Part shown: piece after piece, positions 18,349 to 26,464 of the stretch
Numbering within the stretch: position 1 is the stretch's first letter
Layout: every line of letters begins with the position of its first letter
Origin: Niabella insulamsoli
GTDB lineage: Bacteria > Bacteroidota > Bacteroidia > Chitinophagales > Chitinophagaceae
Direction of reading: 5' to 3'
Assembly: GCF_039652435.2 (NCBI RefSeq)
Contig: NZ_CP190246.1
Coordinates: forward strand, 2,356,001-2,420,000
Length of the DNA stretch: 64,000 bases
Program-made: the position numbers and the translations under genes
Notes under the pieces: generated by a model
Told to the model about the DNA's origin: nothing
Databases searched by the model: none
What the model saw: only the letters and a program-made list of their open reading frames with translations

Positions 18349-19221
18349 CTACTGCCCGTAGCCGTATTCCCTTAAATGTAAATCATTATCACGCCATTTG
18401 GGCTTCACTTTCACGAACAACTCCAAAAATACCTTCCTGTCTAAAAAAGATTCGATATCGGCACGCGCCATCGTTCCTATTTTTTTAATCATACTTCCTT
18501 TTTCGCCGATCAGGATCATTTTCTGCGTTTCGCGATGCACAATAATGTCGGCTACGATTTTGGTCAGCGTTTGCTTTTCCTTGAATTCCCTAATCAATAC
18601 GGCCGTGTGATAAGGGATTTCATCCTGAGCCAATTCGTAGATTTTCTCCCGGATCAATTCACTAACAAAGAATTTTTCGGGAAGATCGCTGATGCTATCG
18701 TCTTCATAAAAAGGAGCGCCTTCGGGCAATAACTCAAGAATGGGCTGCAGGAATTTTTTAAAATTAATACCGGTTAAGGCAGAGATGGCCACTATGTTTT
18801 TACAGTAGGGTTTTGCACTGAAAAAATCTTTGGCGCCCTGGATGCGCTCCTGTGAAGCCCGATCAATCTTATTCAATACCAGCACCGCCGGCACCCGAAG
18901 CCTGAGCGCACTAAAAATACTGTCACAGGTTTCCCAGTCATCGTTTACATCTACAATCAACAAGGCCACGTCGGCATCTTCAAGCGCGCCTTTTACAGAT
19001 TGCATCATTTTTTCATGCAATTTGTATTCGGGATTGATAATGCCTGGCGTGTCGCTAAAAATGATCTGATAGTCTTTTTCGGTAAGGATAGCTTTGATGC
19101 GGTGCCGGGTGGTTTGTACTTTATGCGACACGATGGCGAGCTTCTCTCCCATCAGCGCATTTAGCAAAGTGCTTTTGCCCGCATTGGGCCTTCCGAAGAT
19201 ATTTACAAAACCTGATTTCAA
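18349..19221 (-). CDS. era: Ribosome-assembly GTPase Era
   Basis: GTPase that binds the 3' end of 16S rRNA during 30S maturation. The N-terminal G domain has GRPNAGKST, the switch II DTPG, and NKID; the C-terminal KH domain carries the RNA-binding loop IGEKGSMIKKIG. It has 290 residues, normal for the family. The next gene on the strand is der. The initiator tRNA lies upstream. Confidence 0.96.
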   Translation of the reverse strand: MKSGFVNIFGRPNAGKSTLLNALMGEKLAIVSHKVQTTRHRIKAILTEKDYQIIFSDTPGIINPEYKLHEKMMQSVKGALEDADVALLIVDVNDDWETCDSIFSALRLRVPAVLVLNKIDRASQERIQGAKDFFSAKPYCKNIVAISALTGINFKKFLQPILELLPEGAPFYEDDSISDLPEKFFVSELIREKIYELAQDEIPYHTAVLIREFKEKQTLTKIVADIIVHRETQKMILIGEKGSMIKKIGTMARADIESFLDRKVFLELFVKVKPKWRDNDLHLREYGYGQ

Positions 19222-19363
19222 ATCTTATGATCGTTGTATTATTTAAATTAATTGGATTTCGAAGCAAGTGGGGCTGCCATTTGTACTACAATTCAACTGA
19301 GCGTAGCAACACCGACGCCACGTATTCCCGGCCGGATCAAAAATAAACTAATCTTCAATTCAA

Positions 19364-19402
19364 CAAAAAAGGCCGTTCACCTTGAAGCGAACGGCCTTTT
19401 AT
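19364..19402. terminator. Terminator downstream of the initiator tRNA
   Basis: The inverted repeat ggccgttc / gaacggcc has an A run on the left and a T run on the right, so it can work on both strands. On the minus strand it follows directly after the tRNA. Confidence 0.75.
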
Positions 19403-19407
19403 TTCTG

Positions 19408-19479
<72 letters not shown>

Positions 19480-19532
19480 ATGCAAATATACGAGGTTTTT
19501 TTGAAGCAGCAAAGCCTTAGGGCATTTATTTT

Positions 19533-20462
19533 TTATTTTGCCGGTGTGATGACAATATTTCTGAATTGGATCGGGCCATGATCTCCCTGGAAATAAAGCG
19601 GGCCGGGCTCTCCTTCTTTACTGTCGAGCGCGCCACCTGTAATGCCGGGAATTTCCTGGTTGGTTATCACCGTTTTGCCATTCGCCACAACGGTTACCAT
19701 CCGGCCAATAAGTGTAATATCGTAAGTCTGCCATTCGCCAGGGCCTTTAGAATTGATTTCGCTGGGCGCAATAAACCCGTAGATGCCACTGAACAACACG
19801 TTGGAAGGATGCTCAGACTTATCGTTGTCCAAAATCTGCAATTCATAGCGGCCACGCAGGTACACCCCGCTGTTGCTGCCTTTTTGGTAGCGAAACTCTA
19901 CATGGAGCTTGAAATCTTCGAATTTCTTTTCAGAAATTAGGTTCGCGCCGGACTTGGGGCTGGTTAAAATGCCGTCTTTCACCACCCATTGATTTTCGGC
20001 ACCTACAGCTTTCCAACCGGTAAGGTCTTTGCCATTGAATAATTTTATCGGCGTGCCCCACACCGGCGCTTTCGTTCTTTTTAGATAAGGAGCTTTTACG
20101 CCTGTCCAGTTATACTTTTTCCCATTGGGATAAACCATAGTGCCTTTCAGCCCGCTACTTGTTAGTTCCCCTTCTACCACCAGGTCGTTAGGCTCTGACT
20201 GCCATTGGGGCGGGATGGCAAAAGAAAATTTTCCATTATCAAATTTCACTTCGGAAACCGGGCGGGCGCTGCCATCGTCGCCTACGAAATAGCCCACCAG
20301 GGTCTTGATTCCGGATAGTTTAACTTCCAGCCAGGATGGTTTTTCCTGCCCGTCTTTATTCATTGTTATATCCCATCTTCCAATGAGGTCTTCTTGTTTC
20401 ATAGCCCATAGATTTACGCTGATTAAACCGGCAATAGCAAATACAACTACTTTTTTAAACAT
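19533..20462 (-). CDS. DUF1080-family 3-keto-glycoside hydrolase-like protein
   Basis: Exported protein of 309 residues. The start was placed at the ATG at 20462 (MFKKVVVFAIAGLISVNLWAM), which gives a proper signal peptide, although an open frame continues upstream. Residues about 25-120 form a small beta domain. The DUF1080/3-keto-disaccharide-hydrolase jelly roll starts at about 140 with IKLFNGKDLTGWKAVG, continues with FRYQKGSNSGVYLRGRYELQI and ends IQFRNIVITP. The family cleaves 3-keto-glycosides made by sugar 3-dehydrogenases. A second member is at 40145-40978. Confidence 0.85.
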   Translation of the reverse strand: MFKKVVVFAIAGLISVNLWAMKQEDLIGRWDITMNKDGQEKPSWLEVKLSGIKTLVGYFVGDDGSARPVSEVKFDNGKFSFAIPPQWQSEPNDLVVEGELTSSGLKGTMVYPNGKKYNWTGVKAPYLKRTKAPVWGTPIKLFNGKDLTGWKAVGAENQWVVKDGILTSPKSGANLISEKKFEDFKLHVEFRYQKGSNSGVYLRGRYELQILDNDKSEHPSNVLFSGIYGFIAPSEINSKGPGEWQTYDITLIGRMVTVVANGKTVITNQEIPGITGGALDSKEGEPGPLYFQGDHGPIQFRNIVITPAK

Positions 20463-20608
20463 GAGAATTTTTTTATGTTTTTGAATGGTACAAATATAAA
20501 TTTTTAGTGCACGTGAACATAACAATAGTATCTTTAATAGCATTAAATGCTAACAGCTTTCTTTTGCAAGCCTGGCAAATAACTCCATAGCATTGATAAT
20601 TTTACATC

Positions 20609-21094
20609 ATGACGGAAAAGAATCACCATTTTAGTTTTAAAATAGCAGCGCATATCAACGAACTTGATGCTGCCGATGCCGACCTGTTGCAGCAAGCGAG
20701 ACAGCTGACTGCTGTGGCATATGCGCCATATTCTAAGTTTCATGTGGCAAGCGTGGCGCTACTGGCCAACGGCGCCATGGTGCGGGGCACTAACCAGGAA
20801 AACGCATCTTACCCCGTGGGCATTTGCGCAGAGCGCAGTTTACTTGCCGCCGTGGGCACGCAATATCCTAACGAAATTATAAGAACGATCGCTATCACAT
20901 ATCAGCCGCAAAATGAAAAAAGTAACACGCCTATCTCGCCGTGTGGCATGTGCCGGCAAAGTTTATTAGAGTATGAGGCAAGGGTCAACCATCCCATACG
21001 TCTCTTGCTGGCTGGCGCTGAAGGGCCGGTATATATAATTGACACTGTAAAACACTTGTTGCCATTGGCTTTTGGCAGCGGCCATCTTTTATAA
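20609..21094 (+). CDS. cdd: Cytidine deaminase
   Basis: Deaminates cytidine and deoxycytidine to the uridine forms in pyrimidine salvage. The single zinc domain has 161 residues. The active site reads GTNQENASYPVGICAERS (first Zn Cys and catalytic Glu) and later SPCGMCRQSLLE (PCxxC with two Zn Cys). The A-Y-A-P-Y-S-K-F-H-V segment near the start is the usual substrate loop. It lies alone, convergent with folB, with one base between the genes. Confidence 0.95.
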   Translation: MTEKNHHFSFKIAAHINELDAADADLLQQARQLTAVAYAPYSKFHVASVALLANGAMVRGTNQENASYPVGICAERSLLAAVGTQYPNEIIRTIAITYQPQNEKSNTPISPCGMCRQSLLEYEARVNHPIRLLLAGAEGPVYIIDTVKHLLPLAFGSGHLL

Positions 21095-21095
21095 A

Positions 21096-21452
21096 TCAAT
21101 ATTCTTTCTCGATTTCTACTCCGATTTTCCCCTGAAAATTGGCTAAAGGCATTTGCAGCTTATATAAACTCATTTTTATTTTTACCAGCTGCGGAAACCG
21201 GGTTTTCAGCTTTTCCGCGAGGTCGGAAAGAAAGGTTTCGAGCAATTCACGGGGCTGCAACATTGCTGCCTTTGCCAGTTCATATACCTCGGCATAGTTG
21301 ATCGTTTCATCCAGGTCGGTAATAACCGTTTGCGTAGTATGAAAAGAAAGCCAAATGTTTAGCTCAAATTCATTCCCCAGTTTTTTCTCTTCTTCATACA
21401 GGCCATGTTGTGCGAAGAACTGTAGTTTTTCGAGATGAAGTGTTATTAGCAT
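21096..21452 (-). CDS. folB: Dihydroneopterin aldolase
   Basis: Converts dihydroneopterin to 6-hydroxymethyl-dihydropterin plus glycolaldehyde in folate synthesis. It has 118 residues. Visible landmarks are the N-terminal LEKLQFFAQHGLYEEEKKLGNEFELN, the central ETINYAEVYELAKAAM, and near the C-terminus VKIKMSLYKLQMPL. In this position many family members have KP. It lies downstream of trxB on the same strand, behind a terminator. Confidence 0.93.
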   Translation of the reverse strand: MLITLHLEKLQFFAQHGLYEEEKKLGNEFELNIWLSFHTTQTVITDLDETINYAEVYELAKAAMLQPRELLETFLSDLAEKLKTRFPQLVKIKMSLYKLQMPLANFQGKIGVEIEKEY

Positions 21453-21471
21453 TTTAGCGATTTTATTTCAT

Positions 21472-21494
21472 AAAAAAGCCCCCATTTCGGGGGA
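21472..21494 (-). terminator. Terminator between trxB and folB
   Basis: Read on the minus strand, gtccccc-gaaat-gggggc is a compact GC-rich hairpin followed by cttttttat. It lies just beyond the trxB stop and should reduce read-through into folB. Confidence 0.75.
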
Positions 21495-21512
21495 CATTTT
21501 TTAAAATGGTTT

Positions 21513-22457
21513 TTATAGTCCTTTTTCTCCCAAATACCGTTCGGCGTCTAATGCGGCCATACAACCACTGCCCGCGGCAGTTACGGCTTGACGATAGATT
21601 TTATCCTGCACATCTCCTGCTGCAAAAACGCCTTCAATATTGGTTTTGGAAGTACCCGGAATGGTTTTTATATAACCGGTTTCATCCATTTCCAAAAAGT
21701 CTTTAAAAATTTGAGAATTGGGCTGATGACCGATCGCCACAAAAAAAGCACTGATGGGAATTTCGCTCAGTTCCTGGGTTTGATTGTTTTTAATACGCAC
21801 GCCGGTTACTTTATTATCGCCCAATATTTCCTCAGCTTCGGTGTTGAAATACACTTTAATATTAGGCGTATTAAACACGCGATCCTGCATTACTTTACTG
21901 GCTCTCATTTCGTCCTTGCGCACCAGCATGTGCACATTGGTTACAATTTTTGAAAGATAAAGCGCTTCTTCTGCTGCCGTGTCGCCCGCTCCCACAATCG
22001 CTGCTTCTTTTCCTTTGAAGAAAAAGCCATCGCAAACGGCGCAGGCGCTCACGCCAAAGCCATTTAATTTTTCTTCGCTCGGCAGGCCCAGCCATTTGGC
22101 AGAAGCGCCGGTTGAGATGATCACCGCATCTGCTTCGATCATTTTCTCATCATCGATCCACACTTTATGCGGATGCCCCGAAAAATCCACTTTAGTAGCC
22201 GTACCAAAGCGAATATCAGCACCCATACGTTTGGCTTGTTTTTCGAAATCAATCATCATTTCCGGGCCCTGGATACCATCCGCATAGCCAGGATAATTCT
22301 CCACTTCTGTGGTTATCGTCAATTGTCCGCCCGGCTGTATGCCCTGGTATAAAACGGGTTTCAGATTCGCCCTTGCCGCATAAATGGCCGCCGTATAACC
22401 AGCAGGCCCTGATCCTATAATTAAACAATGAATTCTTTCTATGTTCTCGTCTGCCAT
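21513..22457 (-). CDS. trxB: Thioredoxin-disulfide reductase
   Basis: NADPH-dependent flavoenzyme that reduces thioredoxin. It has 314 residues. The FAD site is IIGSGPAGYTAAIYAARA near the N-terminus, the redox-active pair is CAVCDGFFF near 139-142, the NADPH site is VGAGDTAAEEALYLS, and GVFAAGDVQD closes the FAD domain. Some Bacteroidota carry several such proteins, and bacillithiol-disulfide reductase has the same fold but lacks the CxxC; this copy has it. Confidence 0.95.
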   Translation of the reverse strand: MADENIERIHCLIIGSGPAGYTAAIYAARANLKPVLYQGIQPGGQLTITTEVENYPGYADGIQGPEMMIDFEKQAKRMGADIRFGTATKVDFSGHPHKVWIDDEKMIEADAVIISTGASAKWLGLPSEEKLNGFGVSACAVCDGFFFKGKEAAIVGAGDTAAEEALYLSKIVTNVHMLVRKDEMRASKVMQDRVFNTPNIKVYFNTEAEEILGDNKVTGVRIKNNQTQELSEIPISAFFVAIGHQPNSQIFKDFLEMDETGYIKTIPGTSKTNIEGVFAAGDVQDKIYRQAVTAAGSGCMAALDAERYLGEKGL

Positions 22458-22559
22458 AAATAATTAAGATTTGAATAATTACAAAAATAGAGGGAAAAGG
22501 TTTAGCAGCCTTTTCATCGCAGGTTTTAGGGCCGCGACAATGGTTGGGTTTTTATTTGA

Positions 22560-23411
22560 TCAGGGATGCTTTATAAACCTATCTTCCGCGTTTTGAAGCG
22601 CTTGCTGATACCCTTTTGGATCGACGAATAGGCCCGGGTTATAAGGCGTGTTTGGACTTCGTTTCTCATGCAAATCAAACTGGCTGGCATGAGCCGCGAG
22701 CCAAATATCAAACTTCAGTTTTTTCATGGCTTCAAAAGTGTACGTATAATCTTTTTTGATCGAAGGGTATTCCGCTATTTGCGCAAAAGGCCGGTCGGTA
22801 ATGATTGTCGGAATATTTGCAATAAGTACTTTATAGGTTTTGCCCGCTTCCGTTACATCCAACAAATAGCTACAGGAGCCTTTGGTATGGCCCGGGTGAT
22901 GCAACATAGTAAGTTGCGTCGTTCCAAGCTGAATTGTATCTCGATCTTTCAGCAGTTTGTCTGGCTCTACAGGCCTGAAGGCTTGTCCGAGATGACTTAG
23001 TTCATAATCTGATTTTCCGCCGTCTTTCAACACACTTGCATCTGCGGCATTTGCATAGAATCTGGCGCCGGTTTGTCTTTTTATTTCAGCCAGCGCTCCA
23101 ACATGATCATAATGGGCCTGGTTGGTAAGCAATATTTTTACATCCTCATATTTAAACCCAAGCTTTTCAATATTGCTTTTAATTCGCGGCAGAGAACCTG
23201 CGAGGCCCGTATTGATCAGCATGCTTCCTTTATTTGTTACCACGAGATAACTGGCCAGATCGTAAGTGCCCACATAGTAAAGATTACCCACGATTCGAAA
23301 CGGTTCATAAGGCTTTGACCATTCTTCCGGATTATTTCCAGGCTCCTTCACTTGTTGAGCGTTTAAAAGCGAGCAGCATAACAAAAAACAGATAACTATA
23401 TATTTTTTCAC
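22560..23411 (-). CDS. Subclass B3 metallo-beta-lactamase, GOB-like with Gln at position 116
   Basis: Exported zinc hydrolase of 283 residues with a signal peptide (MKKYIVICFLLCCSLLNAQ). The B3 metal set is visible: Q98-A-H100-Y-D102-H103 (standard numbering Gln116, His118, Asp120, His121), H175 in HHPGHTKGSCSY (His196) and H241 in AAHASQFDLHEK (His263). Most B3 enzymes have His116; Gln is the hallmark of the GOB enzymes of Elizabethkingia. GGKSDYE and VLIANIPTII also resemble GOB as I remember it. It should hydrolyse beta-lactams including carbapenems, but this is not shown by sequence alone. It appears monocistronic. Confidence 0.85.
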   Translation of the reverse strand: MKKYIVICFLLCCSLLNAQQVKEPGNNPEEWSKPYEPFRIVGNLYYVGTYDLASYLVVTNKGSMLINTGLAGSLPRIKSNIEKLGFKYEDVKILLTNQAHYDHVGALAEIKRQTGARFYANAADASVLKDGGKSDYELSHLGQAFRPVEPDKLLKDRDTIQLGTTQLTMLHHPGHTKGSCSYLLDVTEAGKTYKVLIANIPTIITDRPFAQIAEYPSIKKDYTYTFEAMKKLKFDIWLAAHASQFDLHEKRSPNTPYNPGLFVDPKGYQQALQNAEDRFIKHP

Positions 23412-23511
23412 GAATACGTAATTTAAAAATGCTAATAATTGGAAAACCTTTAAAATTCATTCCATCAACAAGTTTCAACCAACCCTTATCAATTTGCTCT
23501 TACAGCGCCTA

Positions 23512-23590
23512 CTATTGACCATTCGCCATTGACTATTGCCTATTGCCCCTTCACCATTCATTATTGACTATTGCCTCTTCACCATTCCCC
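23512..23590. repeat. Degenerate short direct repeats
   Basis: The spacer between the metallo-beta-lactamase and the peptidase holds several copies of attgactattgcc and (t)tcaccatt: for example 23529-23540 and 23563-23574, with variants around them. Such C-, A- and T-rich word repeats are common in intergenic DNA of this group. They create a spurious open frame that is not a gene. Confidence 0.6.
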
Positions 23591-23595
23591 TCCTC

Positions 23596-25704
23596 TCACT
23601 CTTCATACTCCATCCCCAAATTATACATCGTAAATGCCCAAATATCGGCCGCTTCTTCTATTATTTTACTTGTTGGTTTACCAGCCCCGTGGCCGGCATT
23701 TGTTTCAATCCTTATTAATACCGGATTTTCGCCTTTGTGATATTCCTGCAACCTGGCCGCGAATTTAAAGGAATGCGCCGGAACGACACGGTCGTCATGA
23801 TCACCGGTTGTAACCATAGTTGCCGGATAAGAAACACCCTTTTTTAAATTGTGATAGGGAGAATATTTGTATAGATAAGGAAAATATGCTTCAGCATCGG
23901 AGCTACCATACTCGACAGCCCAGCCCCAACCAACGGTAAACTTATGGTAACGCAGCATATCGAGTACGCCCACCTGGGGAATGGCGACTTTAAAAAGTTC
24001 GGGCCGCTGGGTCATTGCTGCGCCCACCAGTAAACCGCCATTACTCCCGCCGCGGATCGCGATTTTTCCACTATTGGTGTAATTATTTTTTATCAGAAAT
24101 TCGGCGGCTCCAATAAAGTCGTCAAATACGTTTTGTTTATTCAGCAGCATGCCGCCCTGATGCCATTTCTCACCATATTCGCTTCCGCCGCGAAGATTAA
24201 CGACTACATAAATGCCGCCCTGCTCAACAAAAAATGCATTGCTAACGCTGAATCCCGGCGTCATCGGGATATTAAAACCTCCATAACCATACAATAAGAC
24301 GGGATTATTTCCCTCACGTTTCATTCCCTTCTTATACGTCAGAAACATGGGAACTTTGGTGCCGTCTTTGCTGGTGAAGAAAATCTGCTCGGTAACAATA
24401 TTAGAGGTGTTCATATTGATTTCGGCCGTCTTGTAAAGCTCCGATTTTCCATTGGCGATATCATATTTGTAAATAGAAGGCGGCGTTGCAAAAGAGGCAT
24501 AGCTGTAATAAAATTCCGAATCTTCTTTTTCGGCGCCAAAGCCGCTCGCCGTTCCTATTCCCGGCAGTTCTATTTCACGGATGGCTGCTCCATTATAATC
24601 ATATTGATAAATGCGGCTCGAAGCATCCTTTAAGTAATTCATAAATAACTGGCCGCCTCCCGTGCCAACGCCCAACAACACTTCCTCCTTTTCGGGAATA
24701 ACCGTTTTCCAGTTTTCGCGTGCCGGATTTTTTGGATCAACCGCTACCACCCTGTAATTCGGCGCATTGAAATTTGTTTTTAACAGAAGGTGGCCGCCAT
24801 TATTATCGATAACATTTGTCTCGGTGTCAAATCCTTTCACTAAGAGTTGAAACCCGCGCTGTGATTCATCCTTTAGATCTCTGAACCAAATTTCGTCACC
24901 ACTGGTTCCTTCCGAAACCGAGAGGATTAAAAAGCGCTCATCCTCCGTCAGCCCACACCCATAATAGCGTTTAGGATGCGCTTTGTCTTCGTAAACCAGC
25001 AGATCCTCGCTTTGCGGCGTACCTATTTTGTGATAAAAAACTTTTTGAAATTCGTTGGCTTTGCTGAGCTTTGATTTTTCATCCGGCTGGTCATATCGGC
25101 TATAGTAAAACCCTTCATCCGCGCTCCAGGCGGGGCTTCCAAACTTCACCCATTCAATTTTGTCCGTCAGCAGCCGCTTCGACTCGGCATCCATTACATA
25201 AATTTCCTGCCAGTCGCTTCCGGCTTTTGAAACAGCATATGCCAGCAACTTGCCCGACTTACTAAATGACACCCCGCTCAGCGCTACCGTTCCTTCCGAA
25301 CTAAATGTATTCGGATCGATCAACACTTCCGGCGCTGCGTTCAAATCTTTAGTTTGATAAAGTACCGATTGGTTTTGCAGCCCGTCATTTTTAAAATAAT
25401 AATACCAGCCGCCTTTTTTGAATGGCGTCCCGAATTTGGGATAGTTCCATAGTTTTTGAAGCCGCGCTTCAATTTTATCACGATACGGAATTTGTGAGAG
25501 ATATTGATCGGTCACTTTGTTTTGTGCAATTACCCATTGCCGGGTCTCCTCGGCATTATCATCTTCCAGCCACCGATAAGGATCTTCAACGGTTGTTCCG
25601 AAATACTCATCCCTAACCACTTTCTTTTCGGTGAAAGGGTATTGCATTTGTGCGTTCATACTTGATGTTATAAAAACTGCAAAAAGCAGTGCGGTTTGTC
25701 TCAT
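23596..25704 (-). CDS. Prolyl oligopeptidase family serine peptidase (S9A)
   Basis: Exported peptidase of 702 residues that cuts short peptides after proline. The start was set at the ATG at 25704, which gives MRQTALLFAVFITSSMNAQ as a signal peptide; the open frame upstream has no such feature. The N-terminal part is the seven-bladed propeller (WLEDDNAEETRQWV is typical). The catalytic triad is seen as GGSNGG (Ser), GDHDDRVVPAHS (Asp) and NAGHGAGKPT (His). It is likely periplasmic. Confidence 0.93.
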   Translation of the reverse strand: MRQTALLFAVFITSSMNAQMQYPFTEKKVVRDEYFGTTVEDPYRWLEDDNAEETRQWVIAQNKVTDQYLSQIPYRDKIEARLQKLWNYPKFGTPFKKGGWYYYFKNDGLQNQSVLYQTKDLNAAPEVLIDPNTFSSEGTVALSGVSFSKSGKLLAYAVSKAGSDWQEIYVMDAESKRLLTDKIEWVKFGSPAWSADEGFYYSRYDQPDEKSKLSKANEFQKVFYHKIGTPQSEDLLVYEDKAHPKRYYGCGLTEDERFLILSVSEGTSGDEIWFRDLKDESQRGFQLLVKGFDTETNVIDNNGGHLLLKTNFNAPNYRVVAVDPKNPARENWKTVIPEKEEVLLGVGTGGGQLFMNYLKDASSRIYQYDYNGAAIREIELPGIGTASGFGAEKEDSEFYYSYASFATPPSIYKYDIANGKSELYKTAEINMNTSNIVTEQIFFTSKDGTKVPMFLTYKKGMKREGNNPVLLYGYGGFNIPMTPGFSVSNAFFVEQGGIYVVVNLRGGSEYGEKWHQGGMLLNKQNVFDDFIGAAEFLIKNNYTNSGKIAIRGGSNGGLLVGAAMTQRPELFKVAIPQVGVLDMLRYHKFTVGWGWAVEYGSSDAEAYFPYLYKYSPYHNLKKGVSYPATMVTTGDHDDRVVPAHSFKFAARLQEYHKGENPVLIRIETNAGHGAGKPTSKIIEEAADIWAFTMYNLGMEYEE

Positions 25705-26190
25705 GAAGTTTTTGTTAATAAATTCTTTCAAAAATATCGCATGTGCACGATAATTAAGAAATTTTGACGAAATAACGTAACCACATAGGTACATAGCATT
25801 TGTTGCTATCGAGGCTTTATACATTCCGCCAAAGGCGGATCATTGTATCCAGGCTATTAAAATATTATGTGTTTTTTATGCATTCATTTTATTCTGAAAT
25901 TCTATATGCCTATGTGCTTAAACTTGGGAAGCTATTTTGTCAATCTTACTAAGATATCGCTCATCGAAATAATTGTTGGATGATAAAACGGATGCCCTTC
26001 AGCAAACTCAGGATAACAGCCCTATGTTATGGTGAGCGCGGTGTGTCATGGGAGCTTAACGAACCATAGCTGCCTCAACATACATTGAAATAAATTTTAT
26101 ATATTTAACCCGTTGCAATTAACACTATCGAAAGGCTGCTGCCAGTGATAATGGATTTTTTTCATTCAAACCCCGCTAACCAAAACGCTT
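25705..26190. other. Intergenic region of 486 bases, no gene
   Basis: Holds no convincing coding frame. It contains a small hairpin ccgcc-aaa-ggcgg near 25828-25840, word repeats of the ctatgtg/taggtacatag kind, and at 25995-26068 a member of the palindromic element family described below. It separates the minus-strand peptidase from the plus-strand HTH/outer membrane pair, so promoters for both should lie here, but I cannot place them. Confidence 0.6.
25995..26068. repeat. Palindromic element, copy A
   Basis: The left part is ccttcagcaaactcagg followed by ataaca, the right part tgttatggtgagc, with ataaca/tgttat forming an inverted pair. The left 23 bases differ from copy B (27277-27299) at only two positions. 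A tail with gcttaacgaaccat matches copy C (gcttgacgaaccat). Confidence 0.65.
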
Positions 26191-26463
26191 ATGCACAACC
26201 ATTTTATACACCGCCTGCACCGGCTTAATCAATGGATAGCCCGTGCCAATACCGGCACTCCTCAAGAGCTTGCTAATAAATTGAAGGTTTCAGAAAGCCA
26301 ACTCTATCTTGACTTGAAACTCATGAAAAAGTTGGGCGCACCCATTGCTTATTGCCGCCGGCGCATTACCTATTATTACACAGAAGACGGCTGCTTTACA
26401 CTTGGCTTTGACCCCCCCCCGCGCAAAATTCACTCAAAACTAACAACTCATAATCTGCACTGA
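26191..26463 (+). CDS. Small helix-turn-helix protein (HTH_11-like)
   Basis: Encodes 90 residues. The segment TPQELANKLKVSESQLYLDLKLMKKLGAPIAYCRRRITYYYTEDGCF is a winged-helix start like the DeoR/HTH_11 domain. Such one-domain proteins are common upstream of outer membrane protein genes in Chitinophagaceae, and here only one base separates its stop from the next ATG. The C-terminus runs through a tract of nine C (26412-26420) and looks unlike the conserved part, so it may have been altered by slippage. A DNA-binding autoregulator is the likely role. Confidence 0.75.
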   Translation: MHNHFIHRLHRLNQWIARANTGTPQELANKLKVSESQLYLDLKLMKKLGAPIAYCRRRITYYYTEDGCFTLGFDPPPRKIHSKLTTHNLH

Positions 26464-26464
26464 A

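Noticed and set aside
23536..23740. Open frames over the degenerate short repeats
   Set aside because: They are made by the repeated words and run antisense into the end of the peptidase gene.
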